The translations under genes were made by a program, and so were the position numbers. A model generated the notes under the pieces. It was not told the DNA's origin. It did no database searches and saw only the letters and a list, made by a program, of their open reading frames with translations. A DNA stretch of 32,512 bases from Candidatus Arcticimaribacter sp. (GTDB lineage: Bacteria; Bacteroidota; Bacteroidia; Flavobacteriales; Flavobacteriaceae): contig PXYQ01000008.1 of the NCBI GenBank assembly GCA_003023645.1, positions 1-32,512 on the forward strand, in the 5' to 3' direction. This document shows, piece by piece, positions 8,092-15,069 of the stretch (position 1 is its first letter; the number at the start of each line of letters is the position of its first letter).

Positions 8092-8832
8092 CTATTTATT
8101 TAAGAAAATGAATTTCTTTAAAACTACTCGATCGGTTAAATCTCGCAGCTTCATCATTTTTTGATAATTTTTATCAGCGTTTGAAGATGGCTGTGCACTT
8201 ACTTTCAAAAAGTCAGAGTATTTGTCAAACCAATCAACCGTAAAGTGAGACCAAGCAATTTCAGTCCCTACTCTATCGATACGTTTTGATAAACTCCATC
8301 CTTTTCTAGGAGATCCTTTGGCTATTGATTTGGTTGTAGCTTTTTCTATATCTTCATAAGCTTTGTATTGGTCATGCTTAACTTTCATTAAGTTCATTAC
8401 AGCAATATCCGGATAATCCGTTACACCTTCTTGTAGTACTTCGGCGACGTTAACAACTTGAGTTTCGAAAACAATTTTTCTGTTTTCACGATTTTTACTC
8501 GCCCAATCCATTAATTCCGATTGTGTCATATCCGTAAACTCTTCGGTCCATTTTTTACCTTCGTAGTCCTCATCCATTTTATCCATATCATATACAGCTA
8601 CTACTAAGTGCGTAAAAGGACTTTGTGCACCATTAATAACTTTCCATACATGCCAGCCTAAAATTCGGCCATCGTCAATGTAATTCTGATTTAATCTTTG
8701 GTATTTCGTTTTTAAGTTTTGATCGTAAGCGTTGATGTTTTCGGCATCTACAAATGCAAAATCAAATGCAATGTTCTGTGAAAACATTTGCGTTGATAAA
8801 ATCAAGGCAAAAACAAATAATAGTTTTTTCAT
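8092..8832 (-). CDS. Secreted protein of unknown function
   Basis: A 246-residue protein with signal peptide MKKLLFVFALILSTQMFSQ. The mature part is mixed alpha/beta, with two halves that each contain a strand-like segment with Trp and Val (LGWHVWKVINGAQSPFTHLVVAVYD and a later EIAWSHFTVDWF). This loosely suggests a dimeric alpha/beta-barrel type domain seen in small stress proteins, but the match is not firm. I do not recognise the family. It is a single gene with its own promoter and shares a bidirectional terminator with phhB. Confidence 0.82.
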   Translation of the reverse strand: MKKLLFVFALILSTQMFSQNIAFDFAFVDAENINAYDQNLKTKYQRLNQNYIDDGRILGWHVWKVINGAQSPFTHLVVAVYDMDKMDEDYEGKKWTEEFTDMTQSELMDWASKNRENRKIVFETQVVNVAEVLQEGVTDYPDIAVMNLMKVKHDQYKAYEDIEKATTKSIAKGSPRKGWSLSKRIDRVGTEIAWSHFTVDWFDKYSDFLKVSAQPSSNADKNYQKMMKLRDLTDRVVLKKFIFLNK

Positions 8833-8858
8833 TTTGAATATAGTTTAGTTAATACATT

Positions 8859-8889
8859 CAAATATAACATTATTAATTGCAAAATGCAA
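8859..8889 (-). promoter_or_regulatory. Promoter of the secreted protein gene
   Basis: On the minus strand TTG (8889-8887) is followed by 20 bases and then TATATTTG (8866-8859), an exact -7 element. The ATG at 8832 is 26 bases further on. Confidence 0.65.
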
Positions 8890-8991
8890 GTTTATTTTGA
8901 ACACATAAAAATCAACTAACCAAATTCATAAAACAAAGTGTTAAGAGAATTGGCAGGAATTATTGAGTACAATAAGTAAGAGCAGAAAAAC

Positions 8992-9228
8992 TTAGTGGAA
9001 GGTTATGAAATATATTTTGCAAATTAGAAAGCCGATTGCAAATCCAAGTCCAAACATAATAAAAACTTTAGCCTGAAAAACCCATTTAAAGAACCGCTCC
9101 CATGAATCAGGAATGAAGTTATTATTTTCATCAGTACTCTTTCCGTTCTTAGTTGCATAAATCGCATACGCGTAAACAATGCCCATAAATAGTGCAAAAA
9201 CGATTAATAAATATAGTATTTCCTTCAT
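8992..9228 (-). CDS. Small two-helix membrane protein with Ca-binding-like loop
   Basis: A 78-residue protein with hydrophobic segments at about residues 2-25 and 52-75. Between them is a polar loop containing STDENNNFIPDSWERF. This loop resembles one repeat of a thrombospondin type 3 or dockerin-like calcium loop (D-x-N-x-N-x-x-P-D). The pattern of two helices flanking a short acidic motif supports a real gene. I do not recognise a named family. It lies alone between a secreted protein gene and the GldL-like small gene, with no obvious promoter match. Confidence 0.65.
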   Translation of the reverse strand: MKEILYLLIVFALFMGIVYAYAIYATKNGKSTDENNNFIPDSWERFFKWVFQAKVFIMFGLGFAIGFLICKIYFITFH

Positions 9229-9483
9229 TAGGATATTTTTATATACAATGTACTTATTATATTCCGTAAAACCACTTTAGTAATCCCTAGATTTCATGTC
9301 AGCACAATTCAATTGTATATTTTCAAGGCATAACTTATTGGTTGAGAGGTTTCAATCCAAATAGGTCTTACAAAATCAAAAAAAAGTTTATAGGAATATG
9401 GTAGAAATCATATCATGGGTTCTAGAAAGCGTTTTTAGTTTTCATAAAAAGTTATTGAAGATTAACTAGTTTTCAGAATGGGT

Positions 9484-9491
9484 TAATTTTG
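9484..9491 (+). promoter_or_regulatory. -7 element upstream of the GldL-like small gene
   Basis: TAATTTTG is an exact TAnnTTTG match 30 bases before the ATG at 9522. No good -33 element stands at 19-21 bases; the nearest TTG (9455-9457) is 26 bases away. Confidence 0.4.
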
Positions 9492-9521
9492 TGTTTAGAG
9501 ATAAAAAGTGTCTCTTTGTAA

Positions 9522-9668
9522 ATGATTAAATTAAAATATTTGGGACTATCCATTGGGATTTTTGGGTGCCTTTTTAAGCTAATGTCTTGGGCTGGTGCAA
9601 GTATTTTACTAATCATTGGCTTATCATTATTAGGTGTCTATTATCTAATGAAGGTCTTTGAAAAGTGA
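9522..9668 (+). CDS. 48-residue GldL-like membrane hairpin protein
   Basis: ATG at 9522 to TGA at 9668 gives a protein starting MIKLKYLGLSIGIFGCLFKL and continuing MSWAGASILLIIGLSLLGVYYL. It has two hydrophobic helices joined by F-K-x-M-x-W-x-G-A. This joint matches the N-terminal hairpin of GldL, the inner-membrane motor protein of type IX secretion and gliding, where the equivalent reads FK-M-HWPGA. Proteins of this size holding only the hairpin occur in Bacteroidota; their role is not established. A -7 element lies 30 bases upstream. The stop overlaps a GTG (GTGA) that would start the ytxJ-like relic downstream. Confidence 0.7.
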   Translation: MIKLKYLGLSIGIFGCLFKLMSWAGASILLIIGLSLLGVYYLMKVFEK

Positions 9669-9958
9669 AGCAATCGTTTTTAAATAGCTTCTGTGATTAA
9701 AAAACGACCAAAAATCCGTTTGTATTAATTTTTAAACAGATTACATGTTGTGGAATTAGTAGAATGGTAGTAAAACAGTTTGAATCCCTCTATAATGAAG
9801 AAAACAAATCATTAAAAGTCAATTATTTAGATTTATTAAACTTTCGAGAAGTTTCATCTAAACTATTGGAGGTTTTTCAAGTAGTACATCAATCGACTCA
9901 ATTTTTAGTTATAAAAAACGGGATTTCCGTCTATGATGAACCTCATTATGACGATTAA
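9665..9958 (+). pseudogene. ytxJ: ytxJ-like bacilliredoxin gene broken by one in-frame TAA
   Basis: Read from the GTG at 9665, which overlaps the stop of the upstream small gene, one frame gives MKQSFLNSFCD, then TAA at 9698-9700. It continues as KTTKNPFVLIFKQITCCGIS and ends at 9958. The part after the stop matches YtxJ, a monothiol bacilliredoxin: a strand ending in IFK before a Cys site (usually KHSTxCxIS, here KQITCCGIS), then LDLLNFREVS, and a C-terminus like VHQSTQFLVIKNGISVYDEPHYDD. The intact remainder from ATG 9764 (64 residues) lacks the Cys site, so it would be inactive. The single stop in a frame otherwise open on both sides points to recent decay or a base error. A bshB1 gene in the same window shows bacillithiol synthesis. 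Confidence 0.62.
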
Positions 9959-10046
9959 TAAAGTAAACTTATCGAAATACACTTTACCTAAGTTCAAATA
10001 AGCTACTAATGAAGTAAGTGAAGACTTACCTTTGTTTATTGATTAA
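9948..10046 (+). pseudogene. Short coding relic A (YTLPK type)
   Basis: From ATG 9948 one frame gives MTINKVNLSKYTLPKFK, a TAA at 9999-10001, then ATNEVSEDLPLFID and a second TAA. The segments YTLPK and E-V-x-E-DLPL reappear in relic B at 11008-11075, where the corresponding piece is uninterrupted. Seventeen bases (9976-9992) are identical between the two. It overlaps the end of the ytxJ relic by 11 bases. The family is not recognised, and whether the ATG is ever used is unknown. Confidence 0.4.
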
Positions 10047-10060
10047 GTTAATTAGCATAC

Positions 10061-10699
10061 TTAAATAAATACTTTAAATGTAACCAAAGCATAAATCACA
10101 AAACGAGCATATCGGAAAAGCGACCACATTAAATAATATTTAAAATTGTATTTTATAAAGCCCGAGGCGAGGCTTACTAAAGAGTGCGGTATTGGACTGA
10201 TTGCGCCTAACAACACGAAAAGACCTCCCCATTTTCTTAAATTCACAATATGTTTTGCAATTTTATTTTCAATATGACTTTTTATGCTAGGAATTAAAAA
10301 CACTCGCCCCCCAATAAGGTAAGAAATGATTCCTCCAACGTATGAAATAGTAGCTAGTATTAACAAATATAACCAAGGGTTAGTTGATTTTGAAGCCCAA
10401 GCAATAAAAACTTCTGGAGGAATTATTCCTAAAATAGTTTCCGAAGTTAAAAAAAATGAAAATATAAATGTAGCCGAATAAGAAGATACCAAGTGATTAA
10501 GCAGGGAGTTAAAATCTAAAACGAAAACCTCAAGCCCTACTAGAAATATAATAAAAACAATTATTGCGACACTGCCTTTAAAAGCGGTGTTTTTTAAAAA
10601 AGAATAAAATTTTGTTATTTTATAATAGCGATTGAGTAGAACCAATCGTTTATTTAAACTATGAATGGATTTCAAATTATTTTTAAAAATTTTGTACAT
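10061..10699 (-). CDS. VTT-domain (DedA/YqaA-like) membrane protein
   Basis: A 212-residue integral membrane protein of the VTT (SNARE-associated/DedA) superfamily, closest in style to YqaA-like members. After a basic N-terminal stretch of about 40 residues and one helix (43-62), the re-entrant signature SETILGIIPPEVFIAWA appears (about 88-104). Next come YVGGIISYLIGGRVFLIP and GGLFVLLGAISPIPHSLVSLASG, with the conserved Pro and Gly positions. DedA-like proteins scramble or flip lipids such as undecaprenyl phosphate; a role here is inferred. It is flanked by two related coding relics (9948-10046 and 11008-11075). A possible distant promoter (TACCTTTG at 10824-10817, minus) lies about 118 bases upstream. 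Confidence 0.87.
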   Translation of the reverse strand: MYKIFKNNLKSIHSLNKRLVLLNRYYKITKFYSFLKNTAFKGSVAIIVFIIFLVGLEVFVLDFNSLLNHLVSSYSATFIFSFFLTSETILGIIPPEVFIAWASKSTNPWLYLLILATISYVGGIISYLIGGRVFLIPSIKSHIENKIAKHIVNLRKWGGLFVLLGAISPIPHSLVSLASGFIKYNFKYYLMWSLFRYARFVIYALVTFKVFI

Positions 10700-11117
10700 T
10701 ATTAAAAAATATAGTTAGGCTGATGTCACTTAACCCAGATATATATTATTTTTGAATTGTTAAAAACCTGTTACTATTAAATGTTTCACCTGCTTTTATA
10801 AATTTTAAATTGATGACAAAGGTAATGAACTTTTCATATTACAATTTCTGTAAACTGTAAATTCATAATAGGCTTTTTGCATTAAAAAAACGAAGGTCTT
10901 TAACAGGTTTATTTGAAGGAATTAAAAGTTTTAGGGTAAAAGGATGTTATATCAATTTAGTTCTTTTTCATTTAAACCACAAACATATCATCTTCAGTAA
11001 GTTCTACAATACACTTTACCTAAGCTGAAACAGGAAGTAGATGAGGTTGATGATTTGCCATTGTTAGTGGGGTAAAAGTAATATTTTACTTGTTAAAAGA
11101 AGTGCTTAATTAACAAT
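10700..11117. other. Gene-poor 418-base stretch with relic B
   Basis: No intact gene is seen on either strand. It holds the YTLPK relic B near its right end. It also has a 10-bp inverted pair, AAACCTGTTA near 10765 and TAACAGGTTT near 10897, too far apart to be a normal terminator. Composition is very AT-rich. It reads as decayed sequence rather than as an organised regulatory region. Confidence 0.5.
11008..11075 (+). pseudogene. Short coding relic B (YTLPK type)
   Basis: One frame reads YTLPKLKQEVDEV and then DDLPLLVG before TAA at 11073-11075. Upstream the same frame meets TAA at 10998-11000 and no start codon follows, so only the C-terminal end of a gene survives. It shares 17 identical bases with relic A and the same protein pattern. 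Family unknown. Confidence 0.4.
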
Positions 11118-11537
11118 TCATTCTTTGAAGAATTCTTCTTTGGATATCTCAAATCCAATAATTTTTTTTGCACCTGCGGAATAATAAAACTGTAAAAATT
11201 CTTCATTATTTAAATAAATTGGAATCCGTTTTGGAGATTCGGAATACATTTTGAGATTATAATATTGATACACAAAATGTCCTACAGGTAAATTTTTAAA
11301 TGTGTAGGATTCTTTTGCACGAATATAGACGTGAGATATATAATGCCTTCCGCCATCTCGTAAAGTAACAATTACATCATCAGTTATTGTATTTGATACT
11401 GTTAATGAAGAGAAAGAAACTGTATTTATCTGCTCTAATGGGTATTTGTCACTAAATATTTTGTCTCCAGTAGAAGGGCGTTGAGCAAAAACATAATTGC
11501 CACAAACTAAAATAAATAGAAAAAAAAATTTTACCAT
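11118..11537 (-). CDS. Small secreted protein of unknown function
   Basis: From the ATG at 11537 the protein has 139 residues and a signal peptide MVKFFFLFILVCGNYVFAQ. The open frame extends upstream to a TTG at 11582, but that would put 15 extra residues before an evident signal peptide, so the ATG is preferred. The mature part is strand-rich (LTVSNTITDDVIVTLRDGG, HYISHVYIRAKESYTFKNLPVG), like a small beta-sandwich. It has no Cys pair or known motif. I do not recognise the family. It lies alone in the accessory-looking stretch next to tRNA-His. Confidence 0.7.
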   Translation of the reverse strand: MVKFFFLFILVCGNYVFAQRPSTGDKIFSDKYPLEQINTVSFSSLTVSNTITDDVIVTLRDGGRHYISHVYIRAKESYTFKNLPVGHFVYQYYNLKMYSESPKRIPIYLNNEEFLQFYYSAGAKKIIGFEISKEEFFKE

Positions 11538-11582
11538 AACACAATTTACAATAAATAAAATTATTCGGTATGTATGGAACAA

Positions 11583-11781
11583 TTACATTTCAATAACAGG
11601 CATACCTCTTCAGTAGGTTCAGGTACTTTCTTTGAAATTAATTGATATATTAAAGTAGTAAATGGAAAGATTCAGTACTTCGTTAAAGGGCAGATAGTTA
11701 CACCAAATGAGTACTATAAGTTCAGAAGTGAAATATCAAATAAATAGAATGATTCGTTACCCCATTTGTTACCCCAAAAAA
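11583..11781. other. Gene-free stretch with tandem GTTACCCCA motif beside tRNA-His
   Basis: No intact gene is seen. At 11757-11776 the 9-mer GTTACCCCA occurs twice, 12 bases apart. A segment near 11600-11628 is about 80 percent identical by eye to 10983-11011 in the relic B area (shared TCTTCAGTA-x-GTTC). Together with the tRNA on its right these look like scars of past insertion, but no integrase or clear attachment repeat is left. Confidence 0.35.
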
Positions 11782-11807
11782 AAAGAGACAGCGTTAACTG
11801 TCTCTTT
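11782..11807 (-). terminator. Terminator of tRNA-His
   Basis: Arms AAAGAGACAG (11782-11791) and CTGTCTCTTT (11798-11807) close a 6-base loop. On the minus strand a run of T follows, just 6 bases past the tRNA 3' end. Confidence 0.82.
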
Positions 11808-11812
11808 ATAAG

Positions 11813-11887
11813 GGTGGAAGAGCGGTCTCGAACCGCCGACCTCCTGAACCACAATCAGGCGCTCTAACCAACTGAGCTACAACCACC
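11813..11887 (-). tRNA. tRNA-His (GTG)
   Basis: The minus strand gives the D-arm TAGCTCAGTTGGTTAGAGC, an anticodon arm CCTGA-TTGTGGT-TCAGG with anticodon GTG, and a T-arm with TTCGAGA. An extra G at position -1 faces C73, the mark of tRNA-His. CCA is not encoded. In the acceptor stem, positions 5 and 6 (both T) face T68 and T67, so two of seven pairs are mismatched; this is either a lineage trait or a sign of change. Confidence 0.92.
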
Positions 11888-11897
11888 GTTTATGCGG

Positions 11898-11928
11898 CAA
11901 ATTTAATACTTTTTTTGACCTCTCCAAA
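11898..11928 (-). promoter_or_regulatory. tRNA-His promoter, full consensus
   Basis: On the minus strand TTTG (11928-11925) is followed by 19 bases and TAAATTTG (11905-11898). The tRNA starts 10 bases after the -7 element. Confidence 0.78.
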
Positions 11929-11943
11929 GCCTAAAAAAAGAAT

Positions 11944-12663
11944 TTAAAATAAATTAGTAAACGACTGAATTACAGGCACTCGTTCGACTGTAAAACCTTC
12001 GGCTGCCTCTACTCCACTCAATCTCCCTAAGTTTTGAGCACGATATCGAACACTATCCAAGAAATTCTTACTACTTATAGGAGTTTGAGGAGCTTTACTA
12101 TTCGAATCAAAAAACTGACTCTTATAAGCCTGAATAGCTTCCATTTTGTGTTCTATAAAAGGCGACACATCGACAACAAAGTCAGGCTCAATGTCCTTCC
12201 ATTGGATGTAGTGATAAACTTGTTTCGGTCTCCAAGCAGCTTGATTCTTTCCTTCTGCATCCTGTGTCACTATCTTAGACAGCCCAGACAAAAAACAAGC
12301 ATGACTGACTAAGTCACTCCCTTTTGCATGGTCTATATGCCGATCGTCTATTGCATTACACAAGACAACATCAGGTTGATGTTGCCGAATGAGTCTGATG
12401 ACTTCCAACTGATGTGCTTCATCATTCACAAAAAAACCATCACGAAAGCCTAAGTTTTTCCGGAAAGAAACCCCTAAAACGGAAGCGGCGTTTGTTGCTT
12501 CTTCTTTTCGAATTGCTGCAGAACCTCTTGTGCCTAATTCTCCTTGTGTCAAGTCAACAATTCCAACACTTTTACCGGTTGCAATTGCAGACAGAATACT
12601 ACCTGCACAACCCAATTCTACATCGTCAGGATGGGCGCCAAAAGCAACTATATCTACTTTCAT
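11944..12663 (-). CDS. bshB1: Bacillithiol biosynthesis deacetylase BshB1
   Basis: Removes the acetyl group from GlcNAc-malate, the second step of bacillithiol synthesis, giving the amine to which cysteine is then joined. It is a 239-residue LmbE/PIG-L zinc hydrolase. The AHPDD motif at 10-14 supplies ligands H11 and D14, and DDRHIDHAKG (106-115) holds H109 and the third ligand H112. The segments DLTQGELGTRG and GFRDGFF are typical of BshB1. Its ATG overlaps the stop of the upstream PLP enzyme by 4 bases, placing it third in an operon after gpx and a trans-sulfuration enzyme. This grouping ties cysteine supply and peroxide removal to bacillithiol. Confidence 0.95.
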   Translation of the reverse strand: MKVDIVAFGAHPDDVELGCAGSILSAIATGKSVGIVDLTQGELGTRGSAAIRKEEATNAASVLGVSFRKNLGFRDGFFVNDEAHQLEVIRLIRQHQPDVVLCNAIDDRHIDHAKGSDLVSHACFLSGLSKIVTQDAEGKNQAAWRPKQVYHYIQWKDIEPDFVVDVSPFIEHKMEAIQAYKSQFFDSNSKAPQTPISSKNFLDSVRYRAQNLGRLSGVEAAEGFTVERVPVIQSFTNLF

Positions 12664-13808
12664 TTTTTTGATTTTGTTAATGCCTCGTTAATATCGTCTT
12701 TCAAATCGTCGATGTGTTCAATTCCAGTAGAAAAACGAATCAAATTATCCTGAATTCCTTGAATAACTCGGTCTTCTTCACTCAACAAGGCATGTGAGGT
12801 TTTCGACGGAATGGTGAGGGTACTCTCTATGCCTGCCAAACTCATTGCTGGCACAATTAGTTGAAGTGCTTTCTGAAACAAGTCGAGATCGTGGGAAGTA
12901 TTCAACTCAAAAGATAACATACCACCAAAACCATGCATTTGCTCTCGTGCAAGTTCATGATCGGGATGACTTTTCAAACCAGGGTAATAAACAGCATCAA
13001 TGGACGGTTTTTCCAATAGAAATACAGCTAATGCCTTTGCATTCTCGTTTTGTGCTCGAACGCGAAGCGAAAGTGTTTTAATGCTGCGCTCTAAGAGCCA
13101 AACGGTATAATCACTTAGATTACCTCCTAAGTTTTTTGCCATTTGAAAAACAACATCCATTTGCTTTTCAGATCCTACAACTGCTCCAGCTGAAATATCA
13201 CTGTGACCGCCTAAATATTTTGTTGCACTATGAATGACGATGTCGATACCAAAAGCAATTGGATTTTGGTTGATGGGAGATGCAAACGTATTGTCGATCA
13301 TGCTGATCAATCCTTTCTTCTTAGCGAGTACTCCTATCGCTTTTAAATCAACGATTTTCATCAATGGATTACTCGGACTCTCAACATAGATAACCTTTGT
13401 ATTTGGTTGTATTTGGGCTTCAAAATCAGAAGCTAATAAACCTGAAGTAAAAGAATATTCTATTCCAAACTTATTGAACTCTTCGACAATTAGATTGGTC
13501 GTACCGCCATAAAGATCCAGCTGAAGAACAATATGATCTCCAGACCGTAAGTGAGACAAAAGCGCTGTAGAAACTGCCGCCATGCCAGAACCAAAAATAA
13601 GGCCTTGCTCAGCTCCTTCAAGTGCTGCTATTTTTTGTGCTAAACCAACCTGATTAGGCGTGTTGAAATAACGAGGATAGCGTTTCTCATCTACCGCATC
13701 AAAGGCATAAGCCGTTGACATATATAGGGGCGAGATAACGCCTTGATGCTGCAAGTCTTTGAGTTGACCCTCGTGTACACACAACGTATCTATTTTGTTT
13801 TTTTTCAT
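12660..13808 (-). CDS. Cystathionine gamma-synthase/beta-lyase family PLP enzyme
   Basis: A 382-residue PLP enzyme of trans-sulfuration between homocysteine and cysteine. The start is set at the ATG at 13808 (MKKNKIDTLCVHEGQ), because upstream codons run into the preceding gpx gene and lack homology. Family features are the N-terminal VHEGQ region, GSGMAA near 73-78, the substrate-phosphate segment YGGTTNL (100-106), and SATKYLGGHSD with the PLP lysine K197. Whether it acts as gamma-synthase, beta-lyase or gamma-lyase cannot be fixed from the sequence. It starts 7 bases after gpx stops and overlaps bshB1, so cysteine production for bacillithiol is an attractive role. Confidence 0.9.
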   Translation of the reverse strand: MKKNKIDTLCVHEGQLKDLQHQGVISPLYMSTAYAFDAVDEKRYPRYFNTPNQVGLAQKIAALEGAEQGLIFGSGMAAVSTALLSHLRSGDHIVLQLDLYGGTTNLIVEEFNKFGIEYSFTSGLLASDFEAQIQPNTKVIYVESPSNPLMKIVDLKAIGVLAKKKGLISMIDNTFASPINQNPIAFGIDIVIHSATKYLGGHSDISAGAVVGSEKQMDVVFQMAKNLGGNLSDYTVWLLERSIKTLSLRVRAQNENAKALAVFLLEKPSIDAVYYPGLKSHPDHELAREQMHGFGGMLSFELNTSHDLDLFQKALQLIVPAMSLAGIESTLTIPSKTSHALLSEEDRVIQGIQDNLIRFSTGIEHIDDLKDDINEALTKSKK

Positions 13809-13815
13809 GCCAAAT

Positions 13816-14367
13816 TTACTTTGTGATCCAGGCGATAACCTCAGGGTCATCTGGAAGTGTTTTAGGATCAATTACTTTTTCTAAAACTCCGTCTTCGTTC
13901 AATAAGTACTTCTGAAAATTCCAACTTACTTTGGAGTCCATCACTCCATTTTTATCCTTATCGGTTAAAAAGGCATAGACAGGATGTTTATCTTTCCCTT
14001 TGACATCGATCTTAGACATCATCGGAAAAGTTACGCCGTAATTAGCTTCACAAAAAAGAGCTATTTCTTCTTCCGAGCCTGGCTCTTGAAATAAAAAGTT
14101 GTTTGCTGGAAAACCTACAATTACAAATTTATCGGACCCGTAAGCCTCATATATTGCTTGCAATTGTTTGTATTGCGGTGTTAATCCACATTTAGATGCC
14201 GTATTGACAACCATTACTTTCTTCCCCTTTAGGGAAGAAAGATCGAAAACATTACCTGAAATATCTTCGACTGAAAACTGATGTATACTCTGACTCATGT
14301 TTGTTTTGTTTTGTGCCCCTACAAGATACGATAAAAATAAGGCGAATAATAGTACTGTGTTTTTCAT
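13816..14367 (-). CDS. Glutathione peroxidase family thiol peroxidase, exported
   Basis: A 183-residue GPx-fold protein, using the ATG at 14367 that gives a signal peptide (MKNTVLLFALFLSYLVGAQ). The peroxidatic site NTASKCGLTPQY has C60 in place of selenocysteine. GFPANNFLFQEPG carries the catalytic Gln (Q94), and VSWNFQKYL supplies the Trp and Asn. Bacterial Cys-type GPx enzymes usually reduce peroxides with thioredoxin; export suggests periplasmic action. An upstream in-frame ATG at 14409 would bury the signal peptide and is rejected. It leads the operon with the PLP enzyme and bshB1 and is divergent from the YeeE/YedE pair across 141 bases. Confidence 0.9.
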   Translation of the reverse strand: MKNTVLLFALFLSYLVGAQNKTNMSQSIHQFSVEDISGNVFDLSSLKGKKVMVVNTASKCGLTPQYKQLQAIYEAYGSDKFVIVGFPANNFLFQEPGSEEEIALFCEANYGVTFPMMSKIDVKGKDKHPVYAFLTDKDKNGVMDSKVSWNFQKYLLNEDGVLEKVIDPKTLPDDPEVIAWITK

Positions 14368-14508
14368 TTTTTGGTTTTTGTACAGATGAATTTCTGAGTG
14401 AAAGTACATAATTTATTGCAGCTTTAAAACAAGAACAGTTTTGTAACTTTTGTTACTTCTTACCTCCAAATTTCTTGCTAATATTGCTTTTCAATTAATA
14501 ATATATTT

Positions 14509-15066
14509 ATGGACTACATTTTGAATCCTTGGCCTTGGTTTGTATCAGGACCTTTAATTGCTACGGTGATGTTTCTTTTGGTTTCCTTTGGAAAAACATT
14601 TGGCATGTCTTCTAACTTGCGAACGCTCTGCTCCATTGGCGGTGCTGGAAAAATTACTTCTTTTTTTGATTTCGATTGGAAAGAACACCAGTGGAATCTC
14701 TGGGTAGTTGCCGGAAGTATTATCGGGGGTTTTATTGCGGTGCAATTTCTAAGCAACACAGCTGCAATCGATATTAATCCAGATACACTTGCTGTGCTTG
14801 CTGAATATGGTTTTGCAGCACCTCAAAATAATCTAGTGCCTGCTGAACTGTTCTCTTTAGAAGCACTTCAAAACCCATACAACTTGACTTTACTGATTCT
14901 CGCTGGATTCATGATTGGATTTGGAACTCGATATGCAGGAGGCTGTACTTCGGGACACGCAATAACAGGCCTGAGTAACTTACAGCTTCCATCGCTCATA
15001 GCGGTTATTGGTTTTTTCATCGGTGGTCTCCTTATGACACATGTATTTTTTCCCTTTATTTTTTAA
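14509..15066 (+). CDS. YeeE/YedE-family sulfur transporter, first half
   Basis: Inner-membrane protein of 185 residues in the YeeE/YedE family, whose characterised member TsuA imports thiosulfate. Hydrophobic segments at about 10-30, 64-84, 122-142 and 160-183 are visible. The conserved core is RYAGGCTSGHAITGLSNL (about 143-160), where the Cys is expected to handle the sulfur ligand. In many bacteria this transporter is split into two genes, as here: the second half starts 3 bases after this stop. Divergent from the thiol operon with gpx and bshB1, it would feed reduced sulfur into cysteine supply (inference). Confidence 0.9.
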   Translation: MDYILNPWPWFVSGPLIATVMFLLVSFGKTFGMSSNLRTLCSIGGAGKITSFFDFDWKEHQWNLWVVAGSIIGGFIAVQFLSNTAAIDINPDTLAVLAEYGFAAPQNNLVPAELFSLEALQNPYNLTLLILAGFMIGFGTRYAGGCTSGHAITGLSNLQLPSLIAVIGFFIGGLLMTHVFFPFIF

Positions 15067-15069
15067 ATT

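Noticed and set aside
10944-11000. An 18-codon frame in line with relic B.
   Set aside because: The upstream part shows no link to relic A, and a stop separates it from the YTLPK segment.
11538-11582. Upstream extension of the small secreted protein to a TTG.
   Set aside because: It would add 15 residues before a clear signal peptide; the ATG at 11537 is the better start.
12034-13081. Several plus-strand frames opposite bshB1 and the PLP enzyme.
   Set aside because: They are shadows of well-supported genes on the other strand.
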